From Chloroflexota bacterium (GTDB lineage Bacteria > Chloroflexota > Chloroflexia > QHBQ01 > JADMIH01): DNA of 25,713 nt. The notes under the pieces were generated by a model. That model was not told the origin of the DNA, ran no database searches, and worked only from the letters and a program-made list of their open reading frames with translations. Numbering within the stretch: position 1 is the stretch's first letter; each line of letters begins with the position of its first letter. The stretch is from positions 1-25,713 of the forward strand of contig JADMIH010000040.1 of assembly GCA_015478675.1 (NCBI GenBank). The letters run 5' to 3'. The position numbers were made by a program, and so were the translations under genes. Of this stretch, positions 1-6,211 are shown piece after piece.

Positions 1-106
1 TGACTTGGTTTTTACATTTTCTGTGGTTCTCACCACTCTTCAGTTGTTAAGGTCTATAGCTCTTACGAGCCTCCGTTGCTCGCCGCTTTCCGGCGCAACG
101 TGTTGG
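1..106 (-). promoter_or_regulatory. Putative rRNA operon leader (transcribed leftward)
   Basis: This is the minus-strand transcript downstream of a perfect promoter. It carries a GC-rich hairpin (73-99, about 10-bp stem with a small bulge), a boxA-like stretch reading CCTTAACAACTGAA, a second short hairpin (GTGGT/ACCAC) and then an A-rich run to the window edge. Tandem strong promoters, stem-loops and a boxA-like motif just upstream are typical of 16S rRNA leaders. The 16S gene itself would lie left of base 1 and is not seen, so the assignment is inference. Confidence 0.5.
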
Positions 107-135
107 ATTATACCAAAGCCTATAGCCTTTGTCAA
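107..135 (-). promoter_or_regulatory. Sigma-70 promoter P2, perfect consensus
   Basis: On the minus strand the -35 box TTGACA (130-135) is followed by exactly 17 bases and the -10 box TATAAT (107-112). Both hexamers match consensus fully. It reads toward the left window edge and is the proximal member of a tandem pair. Confidence 0.85.
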
Positions 136-162
136 GGCGATTGCGGAGCGTTCAAACGGCTT

Positions 163-202
163 TTTGCTCGCTCAGCGAACAAAAACCGGTGTTTCACACC
201 GG
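163..202 (-). terminator. Two adjacent hairpins, terminator-like, between P1 and P2
   Basis: On the minus strand CCGGTGT and ACACCGG (arms 196-202 and 186-192) form a 7-bp stem with a 3-base loop, followed by TTTTT. That is the layout of an intrinsic terminator. Immediately after it, 163-185 is a second near-palindrome flanked by A/T runs. The position between the distal and proximal promoters suggests attenuation of the distal transcript, or a structure overridden by rRNA antitermination. The function is inference. Confidence 0.5.
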
Positions 203-301
203 CGCAAAGATAACTACTCAACCCGAAGGTCTCTTGTACTTTGGCTTTGCGGTGGCATCTCCTGCTCTTTGATTTTTAACCCTTTACCTTGCGGCCTAGT
301 T

Positions 302-330
302 ATTATACTCAATGCCACAAGCGATGTCAA
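302..330 (-). promoter_or_regulatory. Sigma-70 promoter P1, perfect consensus
   Basis: Minus-strand TTGACA (325-330), a 17-base spacer and TATAAT (302-307): a second full-consensus promoter about 195 bases upstream of P2 and in the same direction. Paired strong promoters are characteristic of rRNA operons. Confidence 0.85.
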
Positions 331-488
331 GCGCTTTTGGGGCCGATTTCAGGGCTATTTTGCTACCGCCGCACGACAGATGCGTCACTCCCCAACTCAC
401 CGGCTTGCATTTCGGCGGTGGCCTTATCAGCGGACACTAGCGCCTTAGAGCCCTGGCGGCATCGAGCAGCCCGCAACTGTTAGGAAAC

Positions 489-539
489 CACAACACCGCG
501 CCCTGGCTGGTCCAGGACCAGCCAGGGCGCGGTGTTGTG
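489..539. repeat. 51-bp near-perfect palindrome
   Basis: Arms 489-513 and 515-539 are perfect 25-bp reverse complements around a single central A (514). There is no T-run on either side, so it is not a textbook intrinsic terminator. It does lie 40 bases past the stop of the YCII gene, where a strong transcript-ending or 3'-protecting hairpin would sit. It could equally be a cruciform-forming protein-binding site. Confidence 0.8.
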
Positions 540-579
540 CTCGGGGCACTCGCGGCTTTTGCGGGCAGGTAATAGGCTT

Positions 580-885
580 TTAGGCGAACATGTCTGCCCA
601 CTCCCGTATGTACCAGCTTTGAACCATGGCCCTGAGGACGAACGGGTCGCCCCTTGCGAACTCTTCGGCGGCTTCACGCGAGGTCAGAATGGCCATTGTG
701 CTAAGGGGTTCCGCCGGGTTGTTGAGGAATGCGCCGCCCATCAGCAGTGTACCGCGAGCATGAAACTCTTTAGAGCGCGCCTGATGGGCGGCGATAACGT
801 CGGGAGCCTGGGCGATGGCGTCTTCGAGCGATTTAAATTCGGTGGTGAAGAAGACGGCGTAGTTCTCGGCTGCTTTACTGGACAT
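580..885 (-). CDS. YCII-related domain protein (YciI-like)
   Basis: A small cytoplasmic protein of about 101 residues fitting the YCII family (dimeric ferredoxin-like alpha/beta fold). The visible hallmarks are an opening YAVFF strand, the central AHQARSKEFHARGTLLMGGAF segment with a histidine in the family's usual place, a SREAAEEFARGDPFV helix and a closing WYIREW strand. I chose the ATG at 885 because GGAAGG lies 9 bases upstream; an ATG at 894 in the same frame sits right on that ribosome site. The biochemical role of stand-alone YCII proteins is mostly unknown, though some are linked to small-molecule degradation or two-component signalling. It lies 106 bases downstream of the NTF2-like gene on the same strand and probably shares its transcript, ending near the large palindrome at 489-539. 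Confidence 0.75.
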   Translation of the reverse strand: MSSKAAENYAVFFTTEFKSLEDAIAQAPDVIAAHQARSKEFHARGTLLMGGAFLNNPAEPLSTMAILTSREAAEEFARGDPFVLRAMVQSWYIREWADMFA

Positions 886-991
886 GTCAAACATCCTTCC
901 GTGTCTGCATTCTGTCATCGTTAGCTGGCTACCTGGCTACCTGGCACTGAAAATAGAAGAACTCCTCAGTCCACAGGCACACCGTCGCGGG

Positions 992-1372
992 TTATGGCGT
1001 CGCGTCAAAGACCAGGATGACTTTGGAGATCACCCCGTCAGTGAGGCGGAAGTGTTCAGCTACAGTGAAGGTTCGACCAGTCGCAAGGTGAACATCGTAA
1101 ACCAGAGTGGCTTCGGCCTCGCCGTACAGCTCGCTGATCATATCCACGCCTGTAACCCCCCGCCTAAACTTGGCCAAGACGTCCAGGTAGTCAGTGCGGC
1201 TGATGGGGGCCGGGGAGAAGCCGTTGAAGGGCGCGGGGTTAGGGATCTCATCGGCGAGGAATGCGCCAGCCGCGCTCACGTCGCCGGACACCCAGGCATC
1301 GTGATAGGATCGCACGACGCGGCGGGTCTGCTCCTGGCTGCTTTTGTTTGATAGGATTGGTTGGCTGTTCAT
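992..1372 (-). CDS. SnoaL/NTF2-like family protein
   Basis: A 126-residue protein of the nuclear transport factor 2-like (SnoaL-like) cone fold. It shows the typical N-terminal helix (RRVVRSYHDAWVSGD), the AAGAFLADEI turn and the final beta strands (AEHFRLTDGVISKVILVFD). Such proteins act as small isomerases, hydrolases or ligand-binding proteins; no specific substrate can be read here. The ATG at 1372 is preceded by AAAGGAGT at ideal spacing, so the longer reading frame upstream is not used. A 25-bp operator identical to the one upstream of the neighbouring tetR gene lies just before the start (1397-1421). This protein is therefore probably repressed by that TetR regulator, together with the YCII gene. 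Confidence 0.75.
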   Translation of the reverse strand: MNSQPILSNKSSQEQTRRVVRSYHDAWVSGDVSAAGAFLADEIPNPAPFNGFSPAPISRTDYLDVLAKFRRGVTGVDMISELYGEAEATLVYDVHLATGRTFTVAEHFRLTDGVISKVILVFDATP

Positions 1373-1396
1373 TGTTCTACTCCTTTCAATATCCGA

Positions 1397-1421
1397 ATTA
1401 TGTACTAAATAGTCCACAATC
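1397..1421 (-). promoter_or_regulatory. TetR operator copy 1, overlapping the promoter of the NTF2-like gene
   Basis: This 25-bp sequence is an exact reverse-orientation duplicate of 2158-2182. Its core TGGACTATTTAGTACA is a 16-bp near-palindrome with one mismatch pair, the shape expected of a TetR dimer site. On the minus strand it contains a plausible -10 (CATAAT, 1397-1402) with only a weak -35 about 16 bases upstream. Confidence 0.7.
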
Positions 1422-1437
1422 AAAGCAAAAAAGAGGC

Positions 1438-2091
1438 CTAGGTGACGCTCGCCACAGCAACCTGCTTCTGGGGTGCTTCGCGCTCCACGCAGTTTTGACA
1501 CTGCATCAAGGAGAAGACACCACCGCGAAGGGCCGCCATGGAGGAGGGGTCGTTGCGGCCTTTGGCGAGAAGTATCACGCCCTCGAAGTAGGCGAGCAAT
1601 GCCCGTGCGGTGACCTTCACATCTAGGGTGGCGGGCACGACCCCCTCCTCTTTGGCATCATGTAGCGCTCTTTCGAAGTATTTTAGTGCTTCCTCGAAGA
1701 AGTGCTCTACCCGTGCCCGGAGCAGCTCGTCCTGCGTGCTCATCTCCAGAGTGAGGTTGCCGAATGGACATCCACGCATATGGCCCTCGGTCTCCTTCTG
1801 GACCTGCTGCCTCTCCAGCATCAGATCGAAGAACCCGAGGATGCGCTCCTGTGGGGGCAGGTCATCAGTAAAGGTAGGTTTAAAGATTACCGCTTCGATC
1901 CATCGCCACTGGCTCTCAAGGGCTGCGAGCACGAGATCCTGCTTTGAAGAGAAGAAGTGGTAAAAGCTGCTCTTGGTTACGTGCGCAGCCGCACAGAGAT
2001 CGTCCACGGTCACAGCTTCGTAGCTGTGCGCATATATCGTCTCTCTTGCTGCTGCAATCAGCCTCTCCCTGGCATCGCTTGGTCGTCCCAT
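1438..2091 (-). CDS. TetR/AcrR family transcriptional regulator
   Basis: A 217-residue TetR-family DNA-binding protein. The N-terminal helix-turn-helix spans about residues 10-55 (AARETIYAHSYEAVTVDDLC, then HVTKSSFYHFFSSKQDLV), the classic TetR signature. The C-terminal ligand and dimer domain contains a GCPFGNLTLEMS stretch common in regulators of the AcuR/YcdC-like group, with three cysteines (one here, two in CQNC near the end) that could sense electrophiles; that last point is inference. The promoter at 2178-2206 overlaps a 25-bp operator, so the gene is very likely autoregulated. A matching operator precedes the downstream NTF2-like/YCII pair, making this a local regulon. The start ATG at 2091 has a purine-rich AGAAGAG ribosome site. 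Confidence 0.9.
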   Translation of the reverse strand: MGRPSDARERLIAAARETIYAHSYEAVTVDDLCAAAHVTKSSFYHFFSSKQDLVLAALESQWRWIEAVIFKPTFTDDLPPQERILGFFDLMLERQQVQKETEGHMRGCPFGNLTLEMSTQDELLRARVEHFFEEALKYFERALHDAKEEGVVPATLDVKVTARALLAYFEGVILLAKGRNDPSSMAALRGGVFSLMQCQNCVEREAPQKQVAVASVT

Positions 2092-2157
2092 ACTCTTCTA
2101 CTAAGCCTCTTCTCTACTTTGCTTCTCGATGTGCCCTTCAGGCGCAACTCCTTCTTA

Positions 2158-2206
2158 GATTGTGGACTATTTAGTACATAATAGCACAAAAGTGGAGAGT
2201 TGTCAA
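2158..2206 (-). promoter_or_regulatory. tetR promoter with operator copy 2
   Basis: Minus-strand -35 TTGACA (2201-2206), 17-base spacer, -10 TATTAT (2178-2183). The 25-bp operator (2158-2182) covers the -10 and the presumed transcription start, so bound repressor would block initiation. It is identical to the inverted copy at 1397-1421. Confidence 0.8.
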
Positions 2207-2491
2207 GGGTTTCCCAGGAGAATCCCAGGGTGATTGCATCTAAACTGAGGCGCAAATTACGCGCAAAGGCCACAAAGGATGAAACAATAGGGGCCGCAAA
2301 GAGGCAAAGGCTCTATTGTTGCTACGGATACCCCACTCCTTTTGGAGGTAAGAGATTACTCGCCTTACGCATGGCAAGCAGCGGCGGGCGGCGCGATGCA
2401 AAGAGCGCACTCATGTGTGCGGCATTCAAGTCGCAACGGGCACAAAAGCAACAGGGTACTCCCCGTGTATCATCGTGCCTGATCTAATAAA
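2207..2491. other. Intergenic stretch without a convincing gene
   Basis: Open frames here give Arg/Lys-rich, low-quality peptides without a ribosome site or family signature. An imperfect hairpin lies around 2285-2318 (CAATAG...CTATTG arms). The last seven bases, TAATAAA (2485-2491), are the left half of a direct repeat flanking the MITE-like element. Confidence 0.4.
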
Positions 2492-2638
2492 GTAAGTGTT
2501 CAGATTCAGGGTGGAGGGGCTGCTAAGCTAGCCCCCTCTCCCTTCATGGGAGAGGGGGCATGGGGGTGAGGGTGCGTAAGGGTACGCCTCCACAGCTACT
2601 CCTTCAAGATTGCTCCACCCTAAATCTGCACAGCTATG
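2492..2638 (-). mobile_element. MITE-like repeat, copy 1 (147 bp)
   Basis: Read on the minus strand, this matches the element at 16302-16448 closely through the block running from AGGGTGGAGCAATCTTGAAG to the CACCCTCACC region. It begins with GTAAGTGTTCAGA on the plus strand; the opposite end is degenerate. A 12-bp G/C hairpin lies in the centre. It is flanked by TAATAAA at 2485-2491 and 2639-2645, a possible 7-bp target duplication that gives the same 147-bp length as copy 2. No coding capacity, so non-autonomous. Confidence 0.7.
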
Positions 2639-2716
2639 TAATAAACTCCGCTAGCTATTACTCGTGTAATCTATTATATTGAGGCCAGGTTATAGATCTT
2701 CGCGTGGAGGAAGTTT

Positions 2717-3289
2717 GTGATAGCTAACTTTAGGGTAGCGCGCCTGGGCACAGCGGCTATCGCCTGGACAGCCGGGTTCTTTGTTGCGATTCTCTTTTTT
2801 CTGGGGCGGGTCGTTTACGCTTCGACGAGCGGGGCCCCTTTTAGCACTTTCGATGTTGGAGCCGCTATAGTGCTTGCTCTTATGGTGGTATATGGCTGGC
2901 TGCGCTCGGTGCGTCGCTACAGTGTGACAGATGACGGCCTTGTGGTAGAACGCGCTGGCCCCGGCAAAGTAACTATCCCATCCGAGAAGATAGCAAGCGT
3001 AGAAGCAAACTCGGATCTCGGCTCCTTCTTTAATCTGGGCTTCTTTAGTATCGGAGGTCTCTTCGGCTGGGCAGGTAAAGTGCGGGTGAGAAAGCCAACC
3101 GACATTCAGTCGCTTGACGCGCTGGCTTATGGCACTAACCCACGCTACGCGGTGGTGCTTCACCTGAATAGTGAGAAGACGATTATCGTCACCCCTGCCG
3201 ATCCCGCCGGCCTGGTCAACGCGCTGAGCCAGAGAGTGGGCAGCTCCACGAAAGCGATGACAGCGGGCCGCAAAAAGAAGCGCGGTTAG
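2717..3289 (+). CDS. Bacterial PH-domain membrane protein
   Basis: A 190-residue protein with two predicted membrane segments (about residues 9-31 and 46-62), then a soluble C-terminal domain. That domain fits the bacterial pleckstrin-homology (bPH) layout: a YSVTDDGLVVERAGPGKVTIPSEKIASVE strand-turn-strand module interrupted here at residue 80, later an RYAVVLHLNSEKTIIVTPADP segment. The tail is strongly basic (GRKKKRG). Such proteins are usually envelope-associated with unknown roles. The GTG start at 2717 is supported by GGAGG six bases upstream. The DUF167 gene follows after 15 bases, so the two are probably cotranscribed. Family assignment is fairly secure, function is not. Confidence 0.7.
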   Translation: MIANFRVARLGTAAIAWTAGFFVAILFFLGRVVYASTSGAPFSTFDVGAAIVLALMVVYGWLRSVRRYSVTDDGLVVERAGPGKVTIPSEKIASVEANSDLGSFFNLGFFSIGGLFGWAGKVRVRKPTDIQSLDALAYGTNPRYAVVLHLNSEKTIIVTPADPAGLVNALSQRVGSSTKAMTAGRKKKRG

Positions 3290-3304
3290 AGCCGCAGGAA
3301 CACG

Positions 3305-3619
3305 ATGACTGATCCGGCACTTTATGGCATCCAGCCCACCTCTGTCGGAGTAACTGTAAAGGTCTATGTCACTCCGAGTGCATCAGCCAACAAGATCGTG
3401 GGCGAGCACAACGGCGCGCTGAAAGTTTCGCTGACCGCACCGCCGGTAGAGGGGGCCGCAAACAAAGCACTGGTGGAGTTCGTCGCCAGAGTGCTCGGTG
3501 TGCCAAAGAGGAGAGTGAGGCTGATCTCCGGTCAAGCTTCGCGGCACAAAGCGGTGCAGGTAGCTGGGGTGAGTGTGGAGGCCGTGTTGTGGAAGTTGGG
3601 GCTGGAGACTAGGAATTAG
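3305..3619 (+). CDS. DUF167 / UPF0235 family protein (YggU-like)
   Basis: A 104-residue protein matching the DUF167 family over its length: KVYVTPSASANKIVGEHNGALKVSLTAPPVEGAANKAL (seen as consecutive blocks at residues 19-56) and VARVLGVPKRRVRLISGQASRHKAV near the C-terminus. The PPVEGAANKAL block is the family hallmark. Its molecular function is unknown; the fold is a small alpha/beta domain. It sits 15 bases after the PH-domain gene on the same strand, and its 3' end overlaps the convergent nucleotidyltransferase gene by 11 bases. Confidence 0.9.
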   Translation: MTDPALYGIQPTSVGVTVKVYVTPSASANKIVGEHNGALKVSLTAPPVEGAANKALVEFVARVLGVPKRRVRLISGQASRHKAVQVAGVSVEAVLWKLGLETRN

Positions 3620-4373
3620 TGTTACAGTCAATCAGGCGTGCTGCTTCGGAAGCTGCTGAAAGATGACTTTTCTCCATTATTGAGCCAATCAGGGTAAGTG
3701 TCTCCTGAAACAGACGCAGGGCTGCGACACCGCGCGACGTGGGATCTGCACCATTCATAGCCACAAGCCTGTGACGATACGTCCAGGCGGAGTCCAGACC
3801 CGCCGACTCTTGCACTTGTTGGTAGTAAGTACTGTCGCTCTTCACAAGCACCCCACGCTGCACAGCTACAATCTCCGTCAGCCAGAACAACAGCTTCGAG
3901 GTTGCATAAGAAGCCCCCAGTCGATTACCTTTGGAAAGCTCATTCATGATCTTGCCCACTAACTCGATACTCAACATCATGTGAAAACTGGCATAGGTAT
4001 TAGCCTCTTGTTGTAACGACTCCCAGGAAAAAGCCCTAACATCGCGCAGGAGCCTGCCAATGGACCGATCCTTGTCGAGCAGTATGCGACAGTCAGACAA
4101 GCCGGGCACCACCCATATGGCTCTGCTGGGCTTGAGCATGTCAGCACGAACTTCTGCTTCGGTTTTCACGCTGATGCTCACCAGGCGACCATCCCGGTAT
4201 GCCAGGCCTTTCTTTCGCTCGTCCTGCTCATCCCTTGTGAAGCAAGCTATGTCTACATCGCTGTATATAGTTGCCTCACTACGGGCGTAGCTGCCACCCA
4301 GAACAACACCCCTTACACCTTCATCATCCAACTCAGCTACGAGCGTGCCCAGGAACTGGTCGGAAAGGTTCAC
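3609..4373 (-). CDS. Nucleotidyltransferase-domain protein
   Basis: A 254-residue protein whose N-terminus carries the minimal nucleotidyltransferase (pol beta-like) signature GGSYARSEATIYSDVD (residues 26-41), with the GS pair and the two metal-binding aspartates D39 and D41. The expected third carboxylate is not obvious in the next strand (RLVSISVKTEAEV). The C-terminal half is helical (about residues 110-245) and may be a HEPN-like or KNTase-C-like domain, as in aminoglycoside nucleotidyltransferases and related small-molecule adenylyltransferases. It overlaps the upstream aminotransferase gene by four bases (3' member of a tight operon), so it probably modifies a product of that pathway. 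The substrate cannot be read from sequence. Confidence 0.7.
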   Translation of the reverse strand: MNLSDQFLGTLVAELDDEGVRGVVLGGSYARSEATIYSDVDIACFTRDEQDERKKGLAYRDGRLVSISVKTEAEVRADMLKPSRAIWVVPGLSDCRILLDKDRSIGRLLRDVRAFSWESLQQEANTYASFHMMLSIELVGKIMNELSKGNRLGASYATSKLLFWLTEIVAVQRGVLVKSDSTYYQQVQESAGLDSAWTYRHRLVAMNGADPTSRGVAALRLFQETLTLIGSIMEKSHLSAASEAARLIDCNTNS

Positions 4374-5752
4374 TTTAGCACACCACTCTCCCGCATACCT
4401 CTCAGCGTTTCGTGGAAGGCGGTGGCGGTCAGGGCTATGTCCTGGGGTGTGTGGGCTGTAGACATTATCCCCGAATGGCCCGACATTAAGTCGATGCCAC
4501 GAGCCATCATGCCGCTCTGGAGAGCAGCTTTGACTTCCGGTTTGTTGCCCTGACGCAATGTGAGGGTGTCGGCTGAGCCGGAGACGAGGGCTCCGTCAGG
4601 GTTAGCCTTTGCTCCGCGCCCCAGCAAGATGTGGAAGATAGGGCCGTCGCCGTAGACGCAGCTCCCCTCTATCCCAAGCTCGGCGATTGCCCTGTTCATC
4701 TCCATTATCAACTGCTCGCCTGTGTTGGTTATCTCCTTCTGCGGCGCGCCTGTGGTGGCTATCTTAAGCATAGCCACGCCCGCTGCCGCGCTGAGAGGAT
4801 TGGCATTGAAGGTGCCGGGGTGATTGATGCGATGGTAGCGGTTCCACTCAGGATCGCCGGGGCGGAACTCTAAAACCGCCATCACCTCTGCTCTGCCTAC
4901 CACCGCGCCACCCGGCAGGCCGCCCGCAACTATCTTCGCAAGGGTGGTAATATCAGGAATCACGCCCGTTAGTTGCTGGATACCGCCGGGAGCATAGCGG
5001 AAGCCGGTAACAATCTCGTCAAATATGAGCAGAGCGCCATGCCTGCGGGTAGTCTCCTGCAACCCCTCCAGGAAACCGTCGGGTAGCGGTATGGTGCCGT
5101 ATGATGCGCCTGTCGGCTCCAGGATCACACAAGCGATGTCGCCTGGCCGCTCGGAGAAGATACGCTCGACAGCCGACAGGTCGGTGGGCGCAACAACCAC
5201 CCCTTCCAGAGTAGCATCCGCCACGCCCACAGATGAAGGCACGTTGAATGGAGCTTGAAACCCGGCGGTCATGGCGTCTGACCAGCCGTGAAAATGCCCC
5301 TCGAACTTGAGAAAGCGCTGGCGGCCTGTATACGCACGGGCGAGGCGCACTGCCATCATCGTCGCTTCAGTGCCTGAGCCGGTGAACTTGACGCGCTCGG
5401 CGGAGGGTACCAGACGCTGTATTAACTCTCCCCATTCCACTTCGAGAGGGTGCGCCGCGCCGTAGTGTGTGCCTCTCGACATCTGGCTCTGCACAGCGTC
5501 CACTATGGCCGGGTGGCCGTGACCTAACAGCAATGCGCCATGACCCATCCAGAAGTCTACATACTCGTTGCCGTCAACGTCCCACTTGCGCGACCCCTTA
5601 GCTCTGTTTATATAAACAGGCTCAAGCTCGCCAAAGTAGCGGTTGTCGTGCGTAACGCCGCTCGGAAAGAGCTGGAGAGCGCGCTCATAGAGCTTGTGCG
5701 AACGATCATGCGGTAACTGGACGTCGGTTTCTTCAGCGTGCAGGCTTGCCAT
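4370..5752 (-). CDS. Class III PLP aminotransferase, glutamate-1-semialdehyde aminomutase-like
   Basis: A 460-residue fold-type I, class III aminotransferase. Visible landmarks are the GSGTEA phosphate-binding turn (residues 125-130), the LLIFDEIVTGFR block with the PLP-pyridine aspartate D245, and the Schiff-base lysine K273 in TLAKIVAGGLPGG. The N-terminal FPSGVTHDNR and GHGHPAIVDAV motifs resemble HemL. Two features argue against housekeeping HemL: it is somewhat longer than HemL (about 430), and it sits with a cupin and a nucleotidyltransferase rather than with heme genes. It more likely transfers or shifts an amino group in a secondary pathway. The cupin gene ends five bases upstream; the next gene overlaps by four. 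The exact substrate is unknown. Confidence 0.85.
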   Translation of the reverse strand: MASLHAEETDVQLPHDRSHKLYERALQLFPSGVTHDNRYFGELEPVYINRAKGSRKWDVDGNEYVDFWMGHGALLLGHGHPAIVDAVQSQMSRGTHYGAAHPLEVEWGELIQRLVPSAERVKFTGSGTEATMMAVRLARAYTGRQRFLKFEGHFHGWSDAMTAGFQAPFNVPSSVGVADATLEGVVVAPTDLSAVERIFSERPGDIACVILEPTGASYGTIPLPDGFLEGLQETTRRHGALLIFDEIVTGFRYAPGGIQQLTGVIPDITTLAKIVAGGLPGGAVVGRAEVMAVLEFRPGDPEWNRYHRINHPGTFNANPLSAAAGVAMLKIATTGAPQKEITNTGEQLIMEMNRAIAELGIEGSCVYGDGPIFHILLGRGAKANPDGALVSGSADTLTLRQGNKPEVKAALQSGMMARGIDLMSGHSGIMSTAHTPQDIALTATAFHETLRGMRESGVLK

Positions 5753-5757
5753 ATCTT

Positions 5758-6117
5758 CTAGATCCTCTCTAATTGGGCAACCGTTCGCTCGTTTTGTACG
5801 TTGCCTGTGTTCAGGGTTGATTTAGGCTCAAGGAGCAGTACCTCTGCTTCCTCTTCAGCAATGGGCAGATGCTCAATGCCCCTGGGGATCACCACAAACT
5901 CTCCCTCTTCCAGCTCGATGTCGCGATCCCGCAGCTTGATCAGCAATTTTCCCTTTACAACCAGAAATAGCTCGTCCTCAGCTTCGTGGTGGTGCCATGT
6001 AAACTCACCCTTGAGCTTTACCAGCTTGATGTATGAGTCGTTTAGCTCGCCCGTGATCTTAGGCGACCAGTAGTCACCAAACGAGCCGAACTTCTCGGCG
6101 AGGTTTACTTTGTCCAT
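5758..6117 (-). CDS. Cupin-domain protein
   Basis: A 119-residue single-domain cupin. Motif 1 shows the metal ligands H42/H44 and E49 in WHHHEAEDELFLVVKG; motif 2 shows P78-x-G80 and H83 in EGEFVVIPRGIEHLP. All canonical metal-binding positions are therefore present. Small cupins of this kind act as isomerases, dioxygenases or binding proteins for small ligands. It lies directly upstream of the aminotransferase (5-base gap) in a four- or five-gene minus-strand operon. Its own ribosome site is weak, and its start overlaps a short ORF that has a strong ribosome site (6105-6179), so translation may depend on coupling. Confidence 0.85.
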   Translation of the reverse strand: MDKVNLAEKFGSFGDYWSPKITGELNDSYIKLVKLKGEFTWHHHEAEDELFLVVKGKLLIKLRDRDIELEEGEFVVIPRGIEHLPIAEEEAEVLLLEPKSTLNTGNVQNERTVAQLERI

Positions 6118-6179
6118 GAGTGAGCCTTGTCTGTCATAGCCTGCTCAAGATATTCACTAAGAATACACTCTACTGACAT
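6105..6179 (-). CDS. Short ORF (24 codons) overlapping the cupin start; possible HicB-like N-terminal remnant
   Basis: An ATG at 6179 lies seven bases after a strong GGGAGG ribosome site and opens a 24-codon frame that ends inside the start of the cupin gene. The peptide begins MSVECILSEYLEQAM, which resembles the N-terminal helix of HicB-type antitoxins, but the HicB fold that should follow is absent. It could be a relic, or a leader peptide that couples translation to the cupin. Low confidence that the peptide itself has a function. Confidence 0.35.
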   Translation of the reverse strand: MSVECILSEYLEQAMTDKAHSWTK

Positions 6180-6211
6180 TATCGAACCTCCCGCAAGCGC
6201 CATCTCCGGGT

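Noticed and set aside
5..448. Plus-strand ORF of 147 codons at the left end
   Set aside because: It lies antisense to the tandem-promoter leader, has no ribosome site, and its product is low-complexity without family features.
2200..2487. Plus-strand ORF of 95 codons
   Set aside because: The composition is Arg/Lys/Ala-rich and unlike the neighbours; it starts inside the tetR promoter and has no supporting motif.
4370..5752. Naming the aminotransferase hemL
   Set aside because: The motifs fit the class III family and resemble HemL, but the context is not tetrapyrrole synthesis and the protein is longer, so substrate identity is unsupported.
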